Source: Alteromonadaceae bacterium XY-R5 (lineage in GTDB: Bacteria; Pseudomonadota; Gammaproteobacteria; Enterobacterales; Alteromonadaceae). Taken from it: a DNA stretch of 64,000 nt. The position numbers were made by a program, and so were the translations under genes. Every line of letters begins with the position of its first letter. Position 1 is the first letter of the stretch. This document shows positions 12,090 to 24,114 of this stretch, piece after piece. The notes under the pieces were generated by a model. The model was not told the origin of the DNA. It saw only the letters and a list, made by a program, of their open reading frames with translations, and searched no databases. The stretch is from assembly GCA_001660395.1 (NCBI GenBank), contig LXWE01000012.1:28777-92776 (forward strand), given 5' to 3'.

Positions 12090-12700
12090 AAACAAACAGA
12101 TCAGATACTTTGATCGGCTTTCCCGATCTTATCCACATGTTGTGATCTAAATGCTCAATTCAGCGCCAACACGCTTAAATACTGATAATTAATCGCCACA
12201 AAAGCTAGTATACACTCTGCGATACAACTGATCTCTTGATCAAAGTTTGATCCAAGTTATACCGATCTTATCGATAGGCAGATCACACCTTACACACAGT
12301 TAGATCAGATCAGCTATCCACATGTTGATAAAACAGGTGAAAACCTCTTTCAAACCTATAGTTATCCATTTAATTAAATTTAAAGCATTTGCACCTGTGG
12401 ATAAAACAGCGACTTGATCCCACCTTATACCGGATAGATCAAACCTTACTCACACGATCTGATCTATAATAACCTATTGATATAAAAGACTTAAATAAGC
12501 TTACCCACAGATCTCGCCCTCCCTAATAGATCAAATAATAAAAGATCTCTAAGAGATAAGATCATAAATACAAGCCAGCTAAGATCTTAATCTCGTATTT
12601 TGATCTTAACCAAACGATCAAAACACTGACGGCCAATTCAAATGCAGGTAGAATAACGTCTCGCTAATGATCAACGGATACTTTTTAACCGTTTTCAAAT
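12090..12700. other. oriC: Replication origin oriC
   Basis: The 786 bases between the dnaC-like gene and mnmG hold no gene. By hand count, about 23 GATC sites lie between 12,099 and 12,672, roughly ten times chance, as in Dam-regulated E. coli-type origins. Perfect DnaA boxes are at 12129-12137 (plus) and 12396-12404 (minus). One-mismatch boxes are at 12290-12298, 12314-12322, 12446-12454 and 12501-12509. AT-rich tracts at 12362-12390 and 12540-12600 are candidate unwinding elements. The mnmG side matches the mioC-oriC-mnmG layout of E. coli. Exact boundaries are not resolved. Confidence 0.92.
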
Positions 12701-12720
12701 AGTCCAATTCCATATAGAAT
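12692..12720 (+). promoter_or_regulatory. Predicted mnmG promoter
   Basis: TTTTCA (12692-12697), a 17-base spacer and TAGAAT (12715-12720) lie 40 bases before mnmG, at the right edge of oriC. This matches the gidA promoter position in E. coli. Confidence 0.55.
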
Positions 12721-12759
12721 ACGCGCCCCATTTTCCCGGGTAACAGACTTGAGGTCCTT

Positions 12760-14649
12760 ATGTTCTATCAGCAACAATTTGATGTGATTGTCGTCGGCGG
12801 TGGTCATGCCGGTACAGAAGCCGCGTTGGCTTCAGCACGCATGGGCGTTAATACCTTATTGCTGACTCACAATGTTGAGACATTGGGACAAATGTCTTGT
12901 AACCCAGCTATCGGCGGTATTGGTAAAGGACACCTGGTAAAGGAAATTGATGCCTTAGGTGGTGCTATGGCGCTGGCTATTGATAAGGCAGGTATTCAGT
13001 TCCGAACTCTAAATTCAAGTAAAGGCCCTGCTGTGCGTGCAACGCGTGCGCAAGCAGATAGATCATTATATCGATCTACTGTCCGCGGCATGCTGGAACA
13101 ACAAGCAAATTTAACCATTTTCCAGCAGGCTTGTGATGATCTGATCGTTGAGCAAGATCGCGTAGTGGGAGTGGTCACTCAAATGGGCCTTAAATTCCAC
13201 GCGAAAGCCGTTGTACTGACCGTTGGTACCTTCTTAGGTGGAACCATTCATATTGGTCTGGAAAACTATCGTGGTGGCCGTGCAGGCGATCCTCCGTCTA
13301 TTGCCCTGGCAGATCGTTTGCGCGAATTGCCGTTCCGTGTTGATCGACTAAAGACCGGTACACCAGCGCGTTTAGATGCGCGAACCTTAGATTTTTCAGT
13401 GATGCAGGAACAACCTGGTGATACACCTATCCCGGTTTTTTCATTTATCGGTAAAGCTGAAGATCATCCACGTCAGATCCCTTGTTACATTACCCATACC
13501 AATGAGCGCACTCATGAGATTATTCGTGGTGGTTTAGATCGGTCACCTATGTACACTGGGGTTATCGAGGGTATTGGACCGCGTTATTGTCCTTCGATTG
13601 AAGACAAAATTAATCGCTTTGCCGATAAAGACTCGCACCAAATCTTTGTTGAGCCTGAGGGCCTGAATACAATTGAGGTTTATCCTAACGGTATTTCTAC
13701 CAGCTTGCCGTTTGACGTTCAGTATGCTTTGGTGCGTTCCATCAAAGGTTTTGAGAATGCCCATATTATTCGTCCGGGTTATGCGATTGAATATGATTTC
13801 TTTGATCCGAGAGATCTGAAGCAAACCTTTGAAACCAAGTTTATTAATGGTTTGTTCTTTGCTGGCCAGATTAACGGTACAACCGGCTATGAAGAAGCCG
13901 GTGCACAGGGACTAATTGCCGGCGCAAATGCTGCATTACAGGTTCAAAACAAAGATCCTTTGATCCTACGTCGCGACGAAGCCTATGTTGGTGTGTTGAT
14001 CGACGATCTGGCTACCATGGGGACGAAAGAACCTTATCGCATGTTTACCAGTCGCGCTGAATACCGTTTGTTACTGCGTGAAGATAACGCTGATATTCGT
14101 CTAACCGCAAAGGGTCGAGAGATAGGTTTGGTTGACGACTACCGTTGGCAGGTATTTAACGAAAAGATGGAAGCCATTGAGCTGGAACGTCAACGTTTAC
14201 GTTCAACCTGGGTTCATCCAAAGCACGTCGCCGTTGATGAATTAAACGGCGTGTTGAAAAACCCCATTACTCGCGAAGCGTCTTTGGAAGAATTAATTCG
14301 TCGCCCGGAAATGACGTACGAACAACTAATGTCTGTGCCATCTTTAGGCCCAGGTATTGAAAATCCGTTAGCTGCTGAACAGGTAGAAATTCAAATCAAA
14401 TACGCGGGTTACATCGAAAGACAGAAATATGAGATCCAGAAAACGCAGCGTAACGAGAATACTTTGTTGCCAGCTGATTTTGATTATAAGCAAATTTCTG
14501 GCTTGTCTAATGAGGTTATCGCCAAACTGACAGATGCTCGCCCACAAACAATTGGTCAGGCATCGCGCATTTCTGGGATCACGCCTGCCGCCATCTCGTT
14601 ATTACTTGTTTATCTTAAAAAGCATGGCCTGCTGAGAAAATCTGCCTAA
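12760..14649 (+). CDS. mnmG: tRNA uridine-5-carboxymethylaminomethyl modification enzyme MnmG
   Basis: MnmG (GidA) is the FAD- and NADH-dependent partner of MnmE in wobble-uridine modification. The 629 residues are a normal length. The FAD-binding motif [10 protein letters not shown] begins at residue 13, followed by the family block [20 protein letters not shown]. The conserved [20 protein letters not shown] is near 370. It starts at the edge of oriC and its stop codon overlaps the rsmG start by one base, giving the mnmG-rsmG-parA-parB order seen widely. Confidence 0.98.
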   Translation: MFYQQQFDVIVVGGGHAGTEAALASARMGVNTLLLTHNVETLGQMSCNPAIGGIGKGHLVKEIDALGGAMALAIDKAGIQFRTLNSSKGPAVRATRAQADRSLYRSTVRGMLEQQANLTIFQQACDDLIVEQDRVVGVVTQMGLKFHAKAVVLTVGTFLGGTIHIGLENYRGGRAGDPPSIALADRLRELPFRVDRLKTGTPARLDARTLDFSVMQEQPGDTPIPVFSFIGKAEDHPRQIPCYITHTNERTHEIIRGGLDRSPMYTGVIEGIGPRYCPSIEDKINRFADKDSHQIFVEPEGLNTIEVYPNGISTSLPFDVQYALVRSIKGFENAHIIRPGYAIEYDFFDPRDLKQTFETKFINGLFFAGQINGTTGYEEAGAQGLIAGANAALQVQNKDPLILRRDEAYVGVLIDDLATMGTKEPYRMFTSRAEYRLLLREDNADIRLTAKGREIGLVDDYRWQVFNEKMEAIELERQRLRSTWVHPKHVAVDELNGVLKNPITREASLEELIRRPEMTYEQLMSVPSLGPGIENPLAAEQVEIQIKYAGYIERQKYEIQKTQRNENTLLPADFDYKQISGLSNEVIAKLTDARPQTIGQASRISGITPAAISLLLVYLKKHGLLRKSA

Positions 14650-15284
14650 TGCAAACTGACATCACGTTATTGAATTTATTGCGCCAGCATCTGGCGCAAA
14701 CCTCTCTCGAAGTCTCAGAACAACAACTCCAACAGTTGGTGCAGTATGTTCAGATGATGGATAAATGGAACAAAGCCTACAATCTCACTTCGGTGAGAGA
14801 TCCCAAGCAAATGCTGAGTAAACACATAGTGGATTCTGTGGTCGTTGCCCCGCACCTACAGGGGACATCTTTCATCGACGTTGGTACCGGACCTGGATTA
14901 CCGGGTATTCCCCTGGCAATTATGTTGCCTGAAGCACACTTTGTGTTGCTTGACAGCTTAGGTAAGCGTGTCCGTTTTATGAAACAGGTGGGCTTTGAAC
15001 TGGGCTTAAAAAATATAGAACCTGTGCAGTCCAGGGTCGAAGAGTACACTCAGCATGCACCTTTTGATGGTGTTTTAAGCCGAGCGTTCGCTTCTCTAAA
15101 AGATATGTTGCACTGGTGCCAACATCTGGTAGATTTTCAAGGAACATATTTTGCCTTGAAAGGGCAATATCCCGAAGACGAACTTGCTGATCTACCTCAG
15201 GGCTTTGAATTTAAACAAGCGATTAAGCTTGATGTACCTGGATTGGAAGGCGAGCGTCACCTGATCAAACTTGCTAAACAGTAA
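14649..15284 (+). CDS. rsmG: 16S rRNA (guanine(527)-N(7))-methyltransferase RsmG
   Basis: RsmG (GidB) methylates N7 of G527 in 16S rRNA using S-adenosylmethionine. The 211-residue protein contains [20 protein letters not shown] and the SAM-binding stretch [17 protein letters not shown] near residue 75, as in E. coli. It overlaps the mnmG stop by one base (TAATG), so translation is likely coupled. parA follows 12 bases later. Confidence 0.96.
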   Translation: MQTDITLLNLLRQHLAQTSLEVSEQQLQQLVQYVQMMDKWNKAYNLTSVRDPKQMLSKHIVDSVVVAPHLQGTSFIDVGTGPGLPGIPLAIMLPEAHFVLLDSLGKRVRFMKQVGFELGLKNIEPVQSRVEEYTQHAPFDGVLSRAFASLKDMLHWCQHLVDFQGTYFALKGQYPEDELADLPQGFEFKQAIKLDVPGLEGERHLIKLAKQ

Positions 15285-15296
15285 TGGAAGCTTATT

Positions 15297-16091
15297 TTGG
15301 CTAAGGTAATTGCAATTGCGAATCAAAAAGGTGGTGTGGGCAAAACCACCACCGCGGTGAACGTGGCTGCATCCATGGCGGCAACTAAGCGTAAAGTGTT
15401 GCTGATTGACTTAGATCCGCAGGGAAATGCCACTATGGGAAGTGGTGTAGATAAGTATGATGCACCAGCAACTTGTTACGAGTTATTGATCGAAGAGATG
15501 CCAATTGAGCAGGTGATCATCCGCAATACTGTGGGTAAATACGATTTGATTGCGGCTAATGGCGATGTTACTGCCTGTGAAATCAAATTAATGGAAATGT
15601 TTGCCCGCGAAGTGCGTTTGCGCAATTCCCTTAAAGCCGTTCAGGACAAATACGATTATATATTTATCGATTGTCCACCATCACTGAACCAGCTGACCGT
15701 TAATGCCATGGGCGCTGCGGATTCGGTATTGGTTCCGATGCAGTGTGAATATTATGCTCTGGAAGGACTAACGGCGCTGATGGATACCATCCAAAAACTG
15801 GCGTCTGTGGTCAATCCCACTTTGGCTATCGAAGGTGTGTTGCGTACCATGTACGATCCGCGTAACCGACTGGCTAATGACGTTTCAGAGCAGCTGAAAC
15901 GCCACTTTGGCGAACAGGTTTATCGTACAGTGATCCCGCGCAATGTCCGTTTAGCTGAAGCGCCTAGCTTTGGTACGCCCGCCATGTATTACGATAAATC
16001 CTCCAGCGGAGCGAAAGCCTATCTTTCTTTGGCCGGGGAAATATTACGCCGCACAGATAAAAAGGTAGCTGCCAGCGCGATAGCTGGTTAA
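15297..16091 (+). CDS. parA: Chromosome partitioning ATPase ParA (Soj)
   Basis: ParA is a deviant-Walker ATPase that moves ParB-parS complexes to separate sister origins. The 264-residue protein begins [20 protein letters not shown], with KGGVGKTT at 11-18, and has [16 protein letters not shown] and [12 protein letters not shown]. The start is TTG at 15297; no ATG fits. parB follows 29 bases later, and parS sites lie in recF on the other side of the origin. Confidence 0.96.
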   Translation: MAKVIAIANQKGGVGKTTTAVNVAASMAATKRKVLLIDLDPQGNATMGSGVDKYDAPATCYELLIEEMPIEQVIIRNTVGKYDLIAANGDVTACEIKLMEMFAREVRLRNSLKAVQDKYDYIFIDCPPSLNQLTVNAMGAADSVLVPMQCEYYALEGLTALMDTIQKLASVVNPTLAIEGVLRTMYDPRNRLANDVSEQLKRHFGEQVYRTVIPRNVRLAEAPSFGTPAMYYDKSSSGAKAYLSLAGEILRRTDKKVAASAIAG

Positions 16092-16120
16092 ATACCTCAC
16101 ACAAGATTACAGAGGAAAAG

Positions 16121-16999
16121 ATGTCTCCAAAGAAACGAGGACTAGGACGTGGTTTAGACGCTTTATTGGCGACCAGTCGTGCATCTGCTGAAGCTATAGA
16201 CAGTGATGTTGACGTGGAAGTGCCGAAGGGCGAATTACGTAAACTTGCCATTGAGTTACTACAACCTGGTAAATACCAGCCTCGTAAAGACATGTCTCCC
16301 GAAGCTCTGGAAGAATTGGCTTCGTCCATTCGTGCTCAGGGCGTTATTCAGCCCATCGTTGTGCGCACTCTGGCTGAAAATCAATATGAAATTATTGCTG
16401 GTGAGCGCCGTTGGCGAGCTTCACAACTAGCTCAGCTGGATGTTGTTCCTTGTATAATCAAAGATGTACCTGATGAAGCTGCCGTTGCAATCGCCTTAAT
16501 TGAGAATATTCAGCGTGAAGACCTGAATGCGATGGAAGAAGCGGTTGCATTAGACCGTTTAATGAATGAATTTGAACTCACGCATCAGCAAGTAGCAGAT
16601 GCTGTGGGGAAATCTCGTGCTGCTGTAACCAATTTACTTCGCCTTAACAATTTGAATGATGATGTTAAAATCATGTTGGAACATGGCGATATCGAAATGG
16701 GGCATGCGAGAGCATTATTAGCACTTGAAGGCCTGACGCAAACTGAAGCTGCACAGACTGTTGCTGGCAAAGGTTTGACCGTTAGAGATACCGAATCTTT
16801 AGTGCGTAAATTGTTGGAGCCCCCCAAGCCCAAAGCCCAGACTACGCCTGACCCGGACGTAAAAAGGTTAGCCACGCAACTATCTGAAACCCTTGGTGCT
16901 CAAGTAGACATTACTCACAATGCCAAAGGAAAGGGTAAACTGGTAATTAACTTCGCGTCTCTCGACGAGTTAGACGGCGTTTTGTTGCGCATTAAGTAA
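16121..16999 (+). CDS. parB: Chromosome partitioning protein ParB (Spo0J)
   Basis: ParB binds parS, spreads along DNA as a CTP-dependent clamp and activates ParA. The 292-residue protein begins KKRGLGRGLDALL, a ParA-interacting N-terminus. It contains the CTP-binding segment AGERRWRASQLA, the helix-turn-helix around THQQVADAVGKSRAAVTNLL, and a C-terminal dimerisation domain. Perfect and near-perfect parS sites are present in the window, so the system looks complete. Confidence 0.96.
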   Translation: MSPKKRGLGRGLDALLATSRASAEAIDSDVDVEVPKGELRKLAIELLQPGKYQPRKDMSPEALEELASSIRAQGVIQPIVVRTLAENQYEIIAGERRWRASQLAQLDVVPCIIKDVPDEAAVAIALIENIQREDLNAMEEAVALDRLMNEFELTHQQVADAVGKSRAAVTNLLRLNNLNDDVKIMLEHGDIEMGHARALLALEGLTQTEAAQTVAGKGLTVRDTESLVRKLLEPPKPKAQTTPDPDVKRLATQLSETLGAQVDITHNAKGKGKLVINFASLDELDGVLLRIK

Positions 17000-17033
17000 A
17001 TTTCCAATATCAGTAACATTTATCCCGTTTTGG

Positions 17034-17061
17034 TTGTAAAAGTTTACTAATTCAGTATACT
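17034..17061 (+). promoter_or_regulatory. Predicted atp operon promoter
   Basis: TTGTAA (17034-17039), a 16-base spacer and TATACT (17056-17061) lie 42 bases before atpI in the short parB-atpI gap. Confidence 0.5.
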
Positions 17062-17102
17062 TTTGGCGCTTTTTATGGGGTTTTGAAATAAAGAGTAGGC
17101 AA

Positions 17103-17489
17103 GTGGTCGCCAAATTGGCCGCAACAGGGCAAAAACTATCAATAAAAATGCTGTTGTCGCAACTTGCCATTGGCTGTTTATTAGCCGTGGTTTTGGCAAT
17201 ATTGTTTGGACACAAAGCTGGCCTTTCAGCCTTTTATGGCTGCCTTATATGTTTGTTACCAAACCTAATATTCGTCCGATTTGCGTTTCGTTACGCTGGC
17301 GCCAGACAAAGTAAACTGGTCGTCAAGAGCTTTAATCAGGGACTAAAGCTCAAGTTATGTTTAACGATAATTCTTTTTGTTGTTGCGTATCAATGGCTCA
17401 AGCCTGAGTTTATCCCACTATTTAGTGGCTTTGTCGCAACAACCATAGCTCAGTGGTTAGGCCTGTTGGCAAACCCTAAGCTGAAATAG
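17103..17489 (+). CDS. atpI: ATP synthase subunit I
   Basis: AtpI is a small inner-membrane protein that helps assemble the c-ring. The 128-residue product has about four hydrophobic segments (LSQLAIGCLLAVVLAILFG, LSAFYGCLICLLPNLIF, LCLTIILFVVAYQW, FVATTIAQWLGLLA) and heads the atp operon. The start is GTG at 17103. Sequence conservation in this family is low, so the call rests on position and topology as well. Confidence 0.88.
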   Translation: MVAKLAATGQKLSIKMLLSQLAIGCLLAVVLAILFGHKAGLSAFYGCLICLLPNLIFVRFAFRYAGARQSKLVVKSFNQGLKLKLCLTIILFVVAYQWLKPEFIPLFSGFVATTIAQWLGLLANPKLK

Positions 17490-17518
17490 ACCGATTTTTA
17501 AATTAAACATTAGGTTAA

Positions 17519-18358
<840 letters not shown>

Positions 18359-18391
18359 ACAATTTCCTTTAACTTTTAACTTTAAACTTAA

Positions 18392-18634
<243 letters not shown>

Positions 18635-18684
18635 TTAGTTAGCCAATTCCGATTTTAGCGAACAACAACTGAGGAGGAGCGGTC

Positions 18685-19155
18685 GTGAACATTAACGCCA
18701 CTCTAATAGGTCAATTAATCGCATTCGCCGTTTTCGTTTGGTTCTGCATGAAGTATGTATGGCCGCCGTTGATGGCTGCGATTGAAGAACGTCAGAAGAA
18801 GATAGCCGATGGCTTGGCCGCTTCTGAGCGTGCTGAAAAAGATCTGCAGATTGCTCAGGAGAAAGCGACTGAGCAATTGAAAGAGGCGAAAGCGCAAGCC
18901 GCAGAAATTATCGAGCAGGCCAAGAAACGTGCAACTCAAATCGTTGATGAAGAGACCACACGTGGCCATGCTGAGCGTGAGAAAATCATTGCTCAAGGTT
19001 ATTCTGAGATTGAAGCTGAGCGCAACCGTGCAAAAGAAGACCTGCGTAAGCAAGTTGCTGCGTTGGCAATTGCCGGTGCCGAGAAGATTCTTGAGCGTCA
19101 AATCGATGCAGCTGCACAAAGTGACATAGTTGAAAAACTTGTCGCTGAGCTATAA
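18685..19155 (+). CDS. atpF: ATP synthase F0 subunit b
   Basis: Subunit b is the peripheral stalk: one N-terminal transmembrane helix ([20 protein letters not shown]) followed by a long charged coiled coil (about residues 30-150). The 156 residues equal the E. coli length. The start is GTG at 18685 behind a strong GAGGAG site. Confidence 0.97.
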   Translation: MNINATLIGQLIAFAVFVWFCMKYVWPPLMAAIEERQKKIADGLAASERAEKDLQIAQEKATEQLKEAKAQAAEIIEQAKKRATQIVDEETTRGHAEREKIIAQGYSEIEAERNRAKEDLRKQVAALAIAGAEKILERQIDAAAQSDIVEKLVAEL

Positions 19156-19168
19156 GGGGAACTGAGCT

Positions 19169-19702
19169 ATGTCTGAATTAACGACTATTGCTCGCCCTTA
19201 TGCTAAAGCAGCTTTCGATTATGCGGTCGAAAACAACGCCGTAGCACACTGGGCTGAAATGCTGGTGTTTGCGGCGGAAGTTGCCAAAAACGACACCATG
19301 AAAGAACTTCTTTCTGGTGCCGTGGCAGCGGAAACATTGTCAGAATTGTTTATCAATATCTGCGGTGAACAAATCGACCAAAATGGTCAGAACCTGATAA
19401 AGGTATTGGCTGAGAACCGACGCTTACAAGCGCTTCCTGATGTTGCTTTTCAATATACTGTATTGAAAGCGGAATATGAGAAAGAAATCGATGTAGAAGT
19501 GACTTCTGCTGCCGAACTTTCTGATAAGCAAAAAGCTGACATCAGCGCGTCTCTTGAGAAACGTCTTGCACGAAAAGTTAAGCTGAATTGTAACGTAGAC
19601 CCTAGCCTGGTGGCTGGCTTTATTATTAAAGCTGGTGACACTGTGATTGACGGATCTGTGAAAAGTAAATTAGACCGTCTGGCCGACGCGTTACAAGCAT
19701 AA
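19169..19702 (+). CDS. atpH: ATP synthase F1 subunit delta
   Basis: Delta links the peripheral stalk to the top of F1. The 177-residue product begins [20 protein letters not shown] and ends with [22 protein letters not shown], both hallmarks of the family. It lies 13 bases after atpF and 13 before atpA. Confidence 0.97.
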   Translation: MSELTTIARPYAKAAFDYAVENNAVAHWAEMLVFAAEVAKNDTMKELLSGAVAAETLSELFINICGEQIDQNGQNLIKVLAENRRLQALPDVAFQYTVLKAEYEKEIDVEVTSAAELSDKQKADISASLEKRLARKVKLNCNVDPSLVAGFIIKAGDTVIDGSVKSKLDRLADALQA

Positions 19703-19715
19703 CGGGGAAAAGAGC

Positions 19716-21257
19716 ATGCAACTGAATTCCACTGAAATTGCTGAACTGATCAAAAAGCGAATTGAGCAGTTTGAAGTAGTAAGTGAAGCTCGTAACGAAG
19801 GTACTATCGTCGCAGTAACTGACGGTATTATCCGTATTCATGGCCTTGCTGATGTAATGCAAGGTGAAATGATCGAGCTTCCTGGTAATCGCTATGCTAT
19901 TGCATTGAACTTAGAGCAAGACTCTGTAGGTGCAGTAGTTATGGGTCCTTATGCAGATTTGCAGGAAGGCGTAAAAGTTAAATCTACTGGTCGTATCCTA
20001 GAAGTTCCAGTTGGCCGTGGTCTGTTAGGCCGTGTGGTTAACACACTAGGTCAGCCAATCGATGGTAAAGGCGCTATCGAAGCTGACGGCTTTGAGCCGG
20101 TAGAAAAAATTGCACCTGGCGTTATCGAGCGTCAATCAGTAGATCAGCCAGTTCAAACTGGTTATAAGTCTGTTGATGCCATGATCCCTGTAGGTCGTGG
20201 TCAGCGTGAGCTGGTTATCGGTGACCGTCAGACAGGTAAAACTGCATTAGCAGTTGATGCCATTATCAATCAGAAAGACTCTGGTATTAAGTGTATTTAC
20301 GTAGCGGTTGGCCAAAAAGCCTCTACTATCGCTAACGTAGTGCGTAAGCTGGAAGAGCACGGTGCAATGGATCACACTATCGTGGTTGCTGCATCTGCGT
20401 CTGAATCGGCTGCACTGCAATACCTGGCACCATACTCTGGTTGTACTATGGGTGAATACTTCCGTGACCGCGGTGAAGATGCGCTGATCGTATACGATGA
20501 TTTGTCTAAGCAAGCTGTTGCTTACCGTCAAATTTCATTGTTACTGCGTCGTCCACCAGGTCGTGAAGCTTACCCAGGTGACGTATTCTATTTACACTCG
20601 CGCCTGTTAGAGCGTGCTGCTCGCGTTAACGCTCAGTACGTTGAAAAGTACACTAACGGTGAAGTGAAAGGTAAAACAGGTTCTTTGACTGCTCTACCTA
20701 TCATTGAAACTCAAGCGGGTGACGTATCTGCATTCGTACCGACCAACGTAATCTCTATTACTGACGGTCAGATCTTCCTTGAAACTGATCTGTTTAACTC
20801 AGGCATCCGTCCTGCAGTAAACGCAGGTATCTCTGTTTCTCGTGTAGGTGGTGCAGCGCAGACCAAAATCATCAAGAAACTGGGCGGTGGTATCCGTCTG
20901 GCATTGGCTCAATACCGTGAATTGGCTGCGTTCTCACAGTTCGCATCTGATCTGGACGACGCCACTCGTGCACAGTTAGAGCACGGTGAGCGCGTAACTG
21001 AACTGATGAAGCAAAAGCAATACGCTCCACTGTCAATCGGTGATATGGGTGTATCCTTGTTTGCCGTTGAAAAAGGCTTCCTGAAAGATATCGAGCTGAA
21101 CAAAGTGCTTGATTTCGAAGCAGCCCTGCACTCGTTCATGAACAGCGAATATGCAGAGCTGATGGCCAATATCAATCAAACCGGTAACTATAACGGCGAG
21201 ATCGAAGCCAGTCTGACTGAAGCTTTAGAGAAATTTAAAGCGACGCAAACTTGGTAA
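19716..21257 (+). CDS. atpA: ATP synthase F1 subunit alpha
   Basis: Alpha carries the non-catalytic nucleotide sites of F1. The 513 residues match E. coli exactly in length. The P-loop GDRQTGKT is near residue 170, the family signature [13 protein letters not shown] is near 365, and the N-terminus [19 protein letters not shown] is typical. Confidence 0.98.
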   Translation: MQLNSTEIAELIKKRIEQFEVVSEARNEGTIVAVTDGIIRIHGLADVMQGEMIELPGNRYAIALNLEQDSVGAVVMGPYADLQEGVKVKSTGRILEVPVGRGLLGRVVNTLGQPIDGKGAIEADGFEPVEKIAPGVIERQSVDQPVQTGYKSVDAMIPVGRGQRELVIGDRQTGKTALAVDAIINQKDSGIKCIYVAVGQKASTIANVVRKLEEHGAMDHTIVVAASASESAALQYLAPYSGCTMGEYFRDRGEDALIVYDDLSKQAVAYRQISLLLRRPPGREAYPGDVFYLHSRLLERAARVNAQYVEKYTNGEVKGKTGSLTALPIIETQAGDVSAFVPTNVISITDGQIFLETDLFNSGIRPAVNAGISVSRVGGAAQTKIIKKLGGGIRLALAQYRELAAFSQFASDLDDATRAQLEHGERVTELMKQKQYAPLSIGDMGVSLFAVEKGFLKDIELNKVLDFEAALHSFMNSEYAELMANINQTGNYNGEIEASLTEALEKFKATQTW

Positions 21258-21318
21258 TCAATCACCCCTTGTAGCTTTGGCTGGAAGGGGTTGTCGTTGA
21301 GAAATCGGAGAGATAGTT

Positions 21319-22179
21319 ATGGCCAGCGGTAAAGAGATAAAAGGTAAGATCGGGAGTATCAAGAATACTCAGAAGATCACCAGCGCAATGGAAATGGTTG
21401 CTGCGTCAAAAATGAAAAAGGCGCAAGACCGTATGGCATCAAGCCGTCCATACGCTGAAAGCATGCGTGCAGTGATCGGTCACCTGGCAAACGCTAACCT
21501 AGAATATCGCCATCCTTATCTGGAAGAACGCGAGGTTAAGCGTGTCGGCTATATCGTCATCTCAACTGACCGTGGACTGTGTGGTGGTTTGAACACCAAT
21601 GAGTTCAAAAAGGTCGTACAAGATGCGAAGAAATGGCAAGACCAAGGCGTGGGCATTGATTTTGCCGCGCTGGGTTCTAAAGCCTGTGGCTTCTTTAGTC
21701 GTTTCGGCGGTAACGTAGTTGCTGCTGAATCAGGCCTTGGCGACGCTCCATCAGTAAGCGACGTAGTCGGTACTGTTCGAGTGATGCTGGATGCCTTCGA
21801 CGAAGGAAAAATCGACCGCCTGTTTTTAGTGTATAACAACTTTGTTAACACTATGGCGCAAACGCCGAAGATCGAACAATTGCTACCTTTGCCAAAATCA
21901 GATGATAAAGCACTGAAGCACCGTTGGGACTACATCTATGAGCCAGATCCAAAACCTATTTTGGATACGTTGTTGGTTCGTTACGTAGAGTCTCAGGTAT
22001 ATCAAGGCGTAGTTGAAAATGCTGCCTCAGAACAAGCAGCACGTATGGTGGCGATGAAAGCCGCTACCGATAACGCCGGTGACCTGATCGACGAGTTGCA
22101 ACTGGTATATAACAAAGCCAGACAAGCCGCTATCACACAAGAAATCAGTGAGATTGTTGGCGGCGCAGCAGCGGTGTAG
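21319..22179 (+). CDS. atpG: ATP synthase F1 subunit gamma
   Basis: Gamma is the central rotor shaft of F1. The 286-residue protein has the N-terminal helix [20 protein letters not shown] and the C-terminal signature [21 protein letters not shown] 61-base gap separates it from atpA, and atpD follows. Confidence 0.98.
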   Translation: MASGKEIKGKIGSIKNTQKITSAMEMVAASKMKKAQDRMASSRPYAESMRAVIGHLANANLEYRHPYLEEREVKRVGYIVISTDRGLCGGLNTNEFKKVVQDAKKWQDQGVGIDFAALGSKACGFFSRFGGNVVAAESGLGDAPSVSDVVGTVRVMLDAFDEGKIDRLFLVYNNFVNTMAQTPKIEQLLPLPKSDDKALKHRWDYIYEPDPKPILDTLLVRYVESQVYQGVVENAASEQAARMVAMKAATDNAGDLIDELQLVYNKARQAAITQEISEIVGGAAAV

Positions 22180-22198
22180 GCAAAAGGTTTTAAATTAA

Positions 22199-23596
<1,398 letters not shown>

Positions 23597-23641
23597 GACG
23601 TATCCTCGGATACGTCTTTCTAACCCCAGGAGGTTTGGAGA

Positions 23642-24058
23642 ATGGCAGCGATGACAGTACATCTGGATGTGGTAAGCGCAGAAGAGAAAATCTTTTCTGG
23701 TCGCGTTGAGACCCTTCAGGTGACGGGAAGTGAAGGTGAGCTGGGTATTCACCCTGGCCATGCACCTTTAATTACTGCCCTGAAACCTGGCATGGTGCGT
23801 TTGGTTAAACAACACGGTCACGAAGAAGTGATTTATATCGCCGGTGGTGTACTTGAAGTACAACCGGGCCAGGTAACTGTGTTGGCTGATACTGCGGTAC
23901 GTGCAGACGATCTGGACGAACAGGCAGCATTAGACGCAAAACGCCGTGCTGAAGAGCACATTGCCAATCCAGGCACTGACCTGAATTACGCTGAAGCCGC
24001 TGCAGAGTTGGCCGAGGCTATTGCCCAGCTTCGATTAATTCAAAAGTTGCGCAAGTAA
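23642..24058 (+). CDS. atpC: ATP synthase F1 subunit epsilon
   Basis: Epsilon binds gamma and the c-ring and inhibits ATP hydrolysis. The 138-residue product has the N-terminal beta domain ([20 protein letters not shown]) and the C-terminal helical pair ending LRLIQKLRK. It is the last gene of the operon and is followed by a terminator. Confidence 0.97.
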   Translation: MAAMTVHLDVVSAEEKIFSGRVETLQVTGSEGELGIHPGHAPLITALKPGMVRLVKQHGHEEVIYIAGGVLEVQPGQVTVLADTAVRADDLDEQAALDAKRRAEEHIANPGTDLNYAEAAAELAEAIAQLRLIQKLRK

Positions 24059-24073
24059 AATTCATTGCAGTAA

Positions 24074-24099
24074 AAACCCGGCAGATGCCGGGTTTTTTT
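24074..24099 (+). terminator. Rho-independent terminator after atpC
   Basis: CCCGGC-AGAT-GCCGGG followed by seven T residues closes the atp operon. Confidence 0.94.
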
Positions 24100-24114
24100 A
24101 TGCCTTAAATTAAC

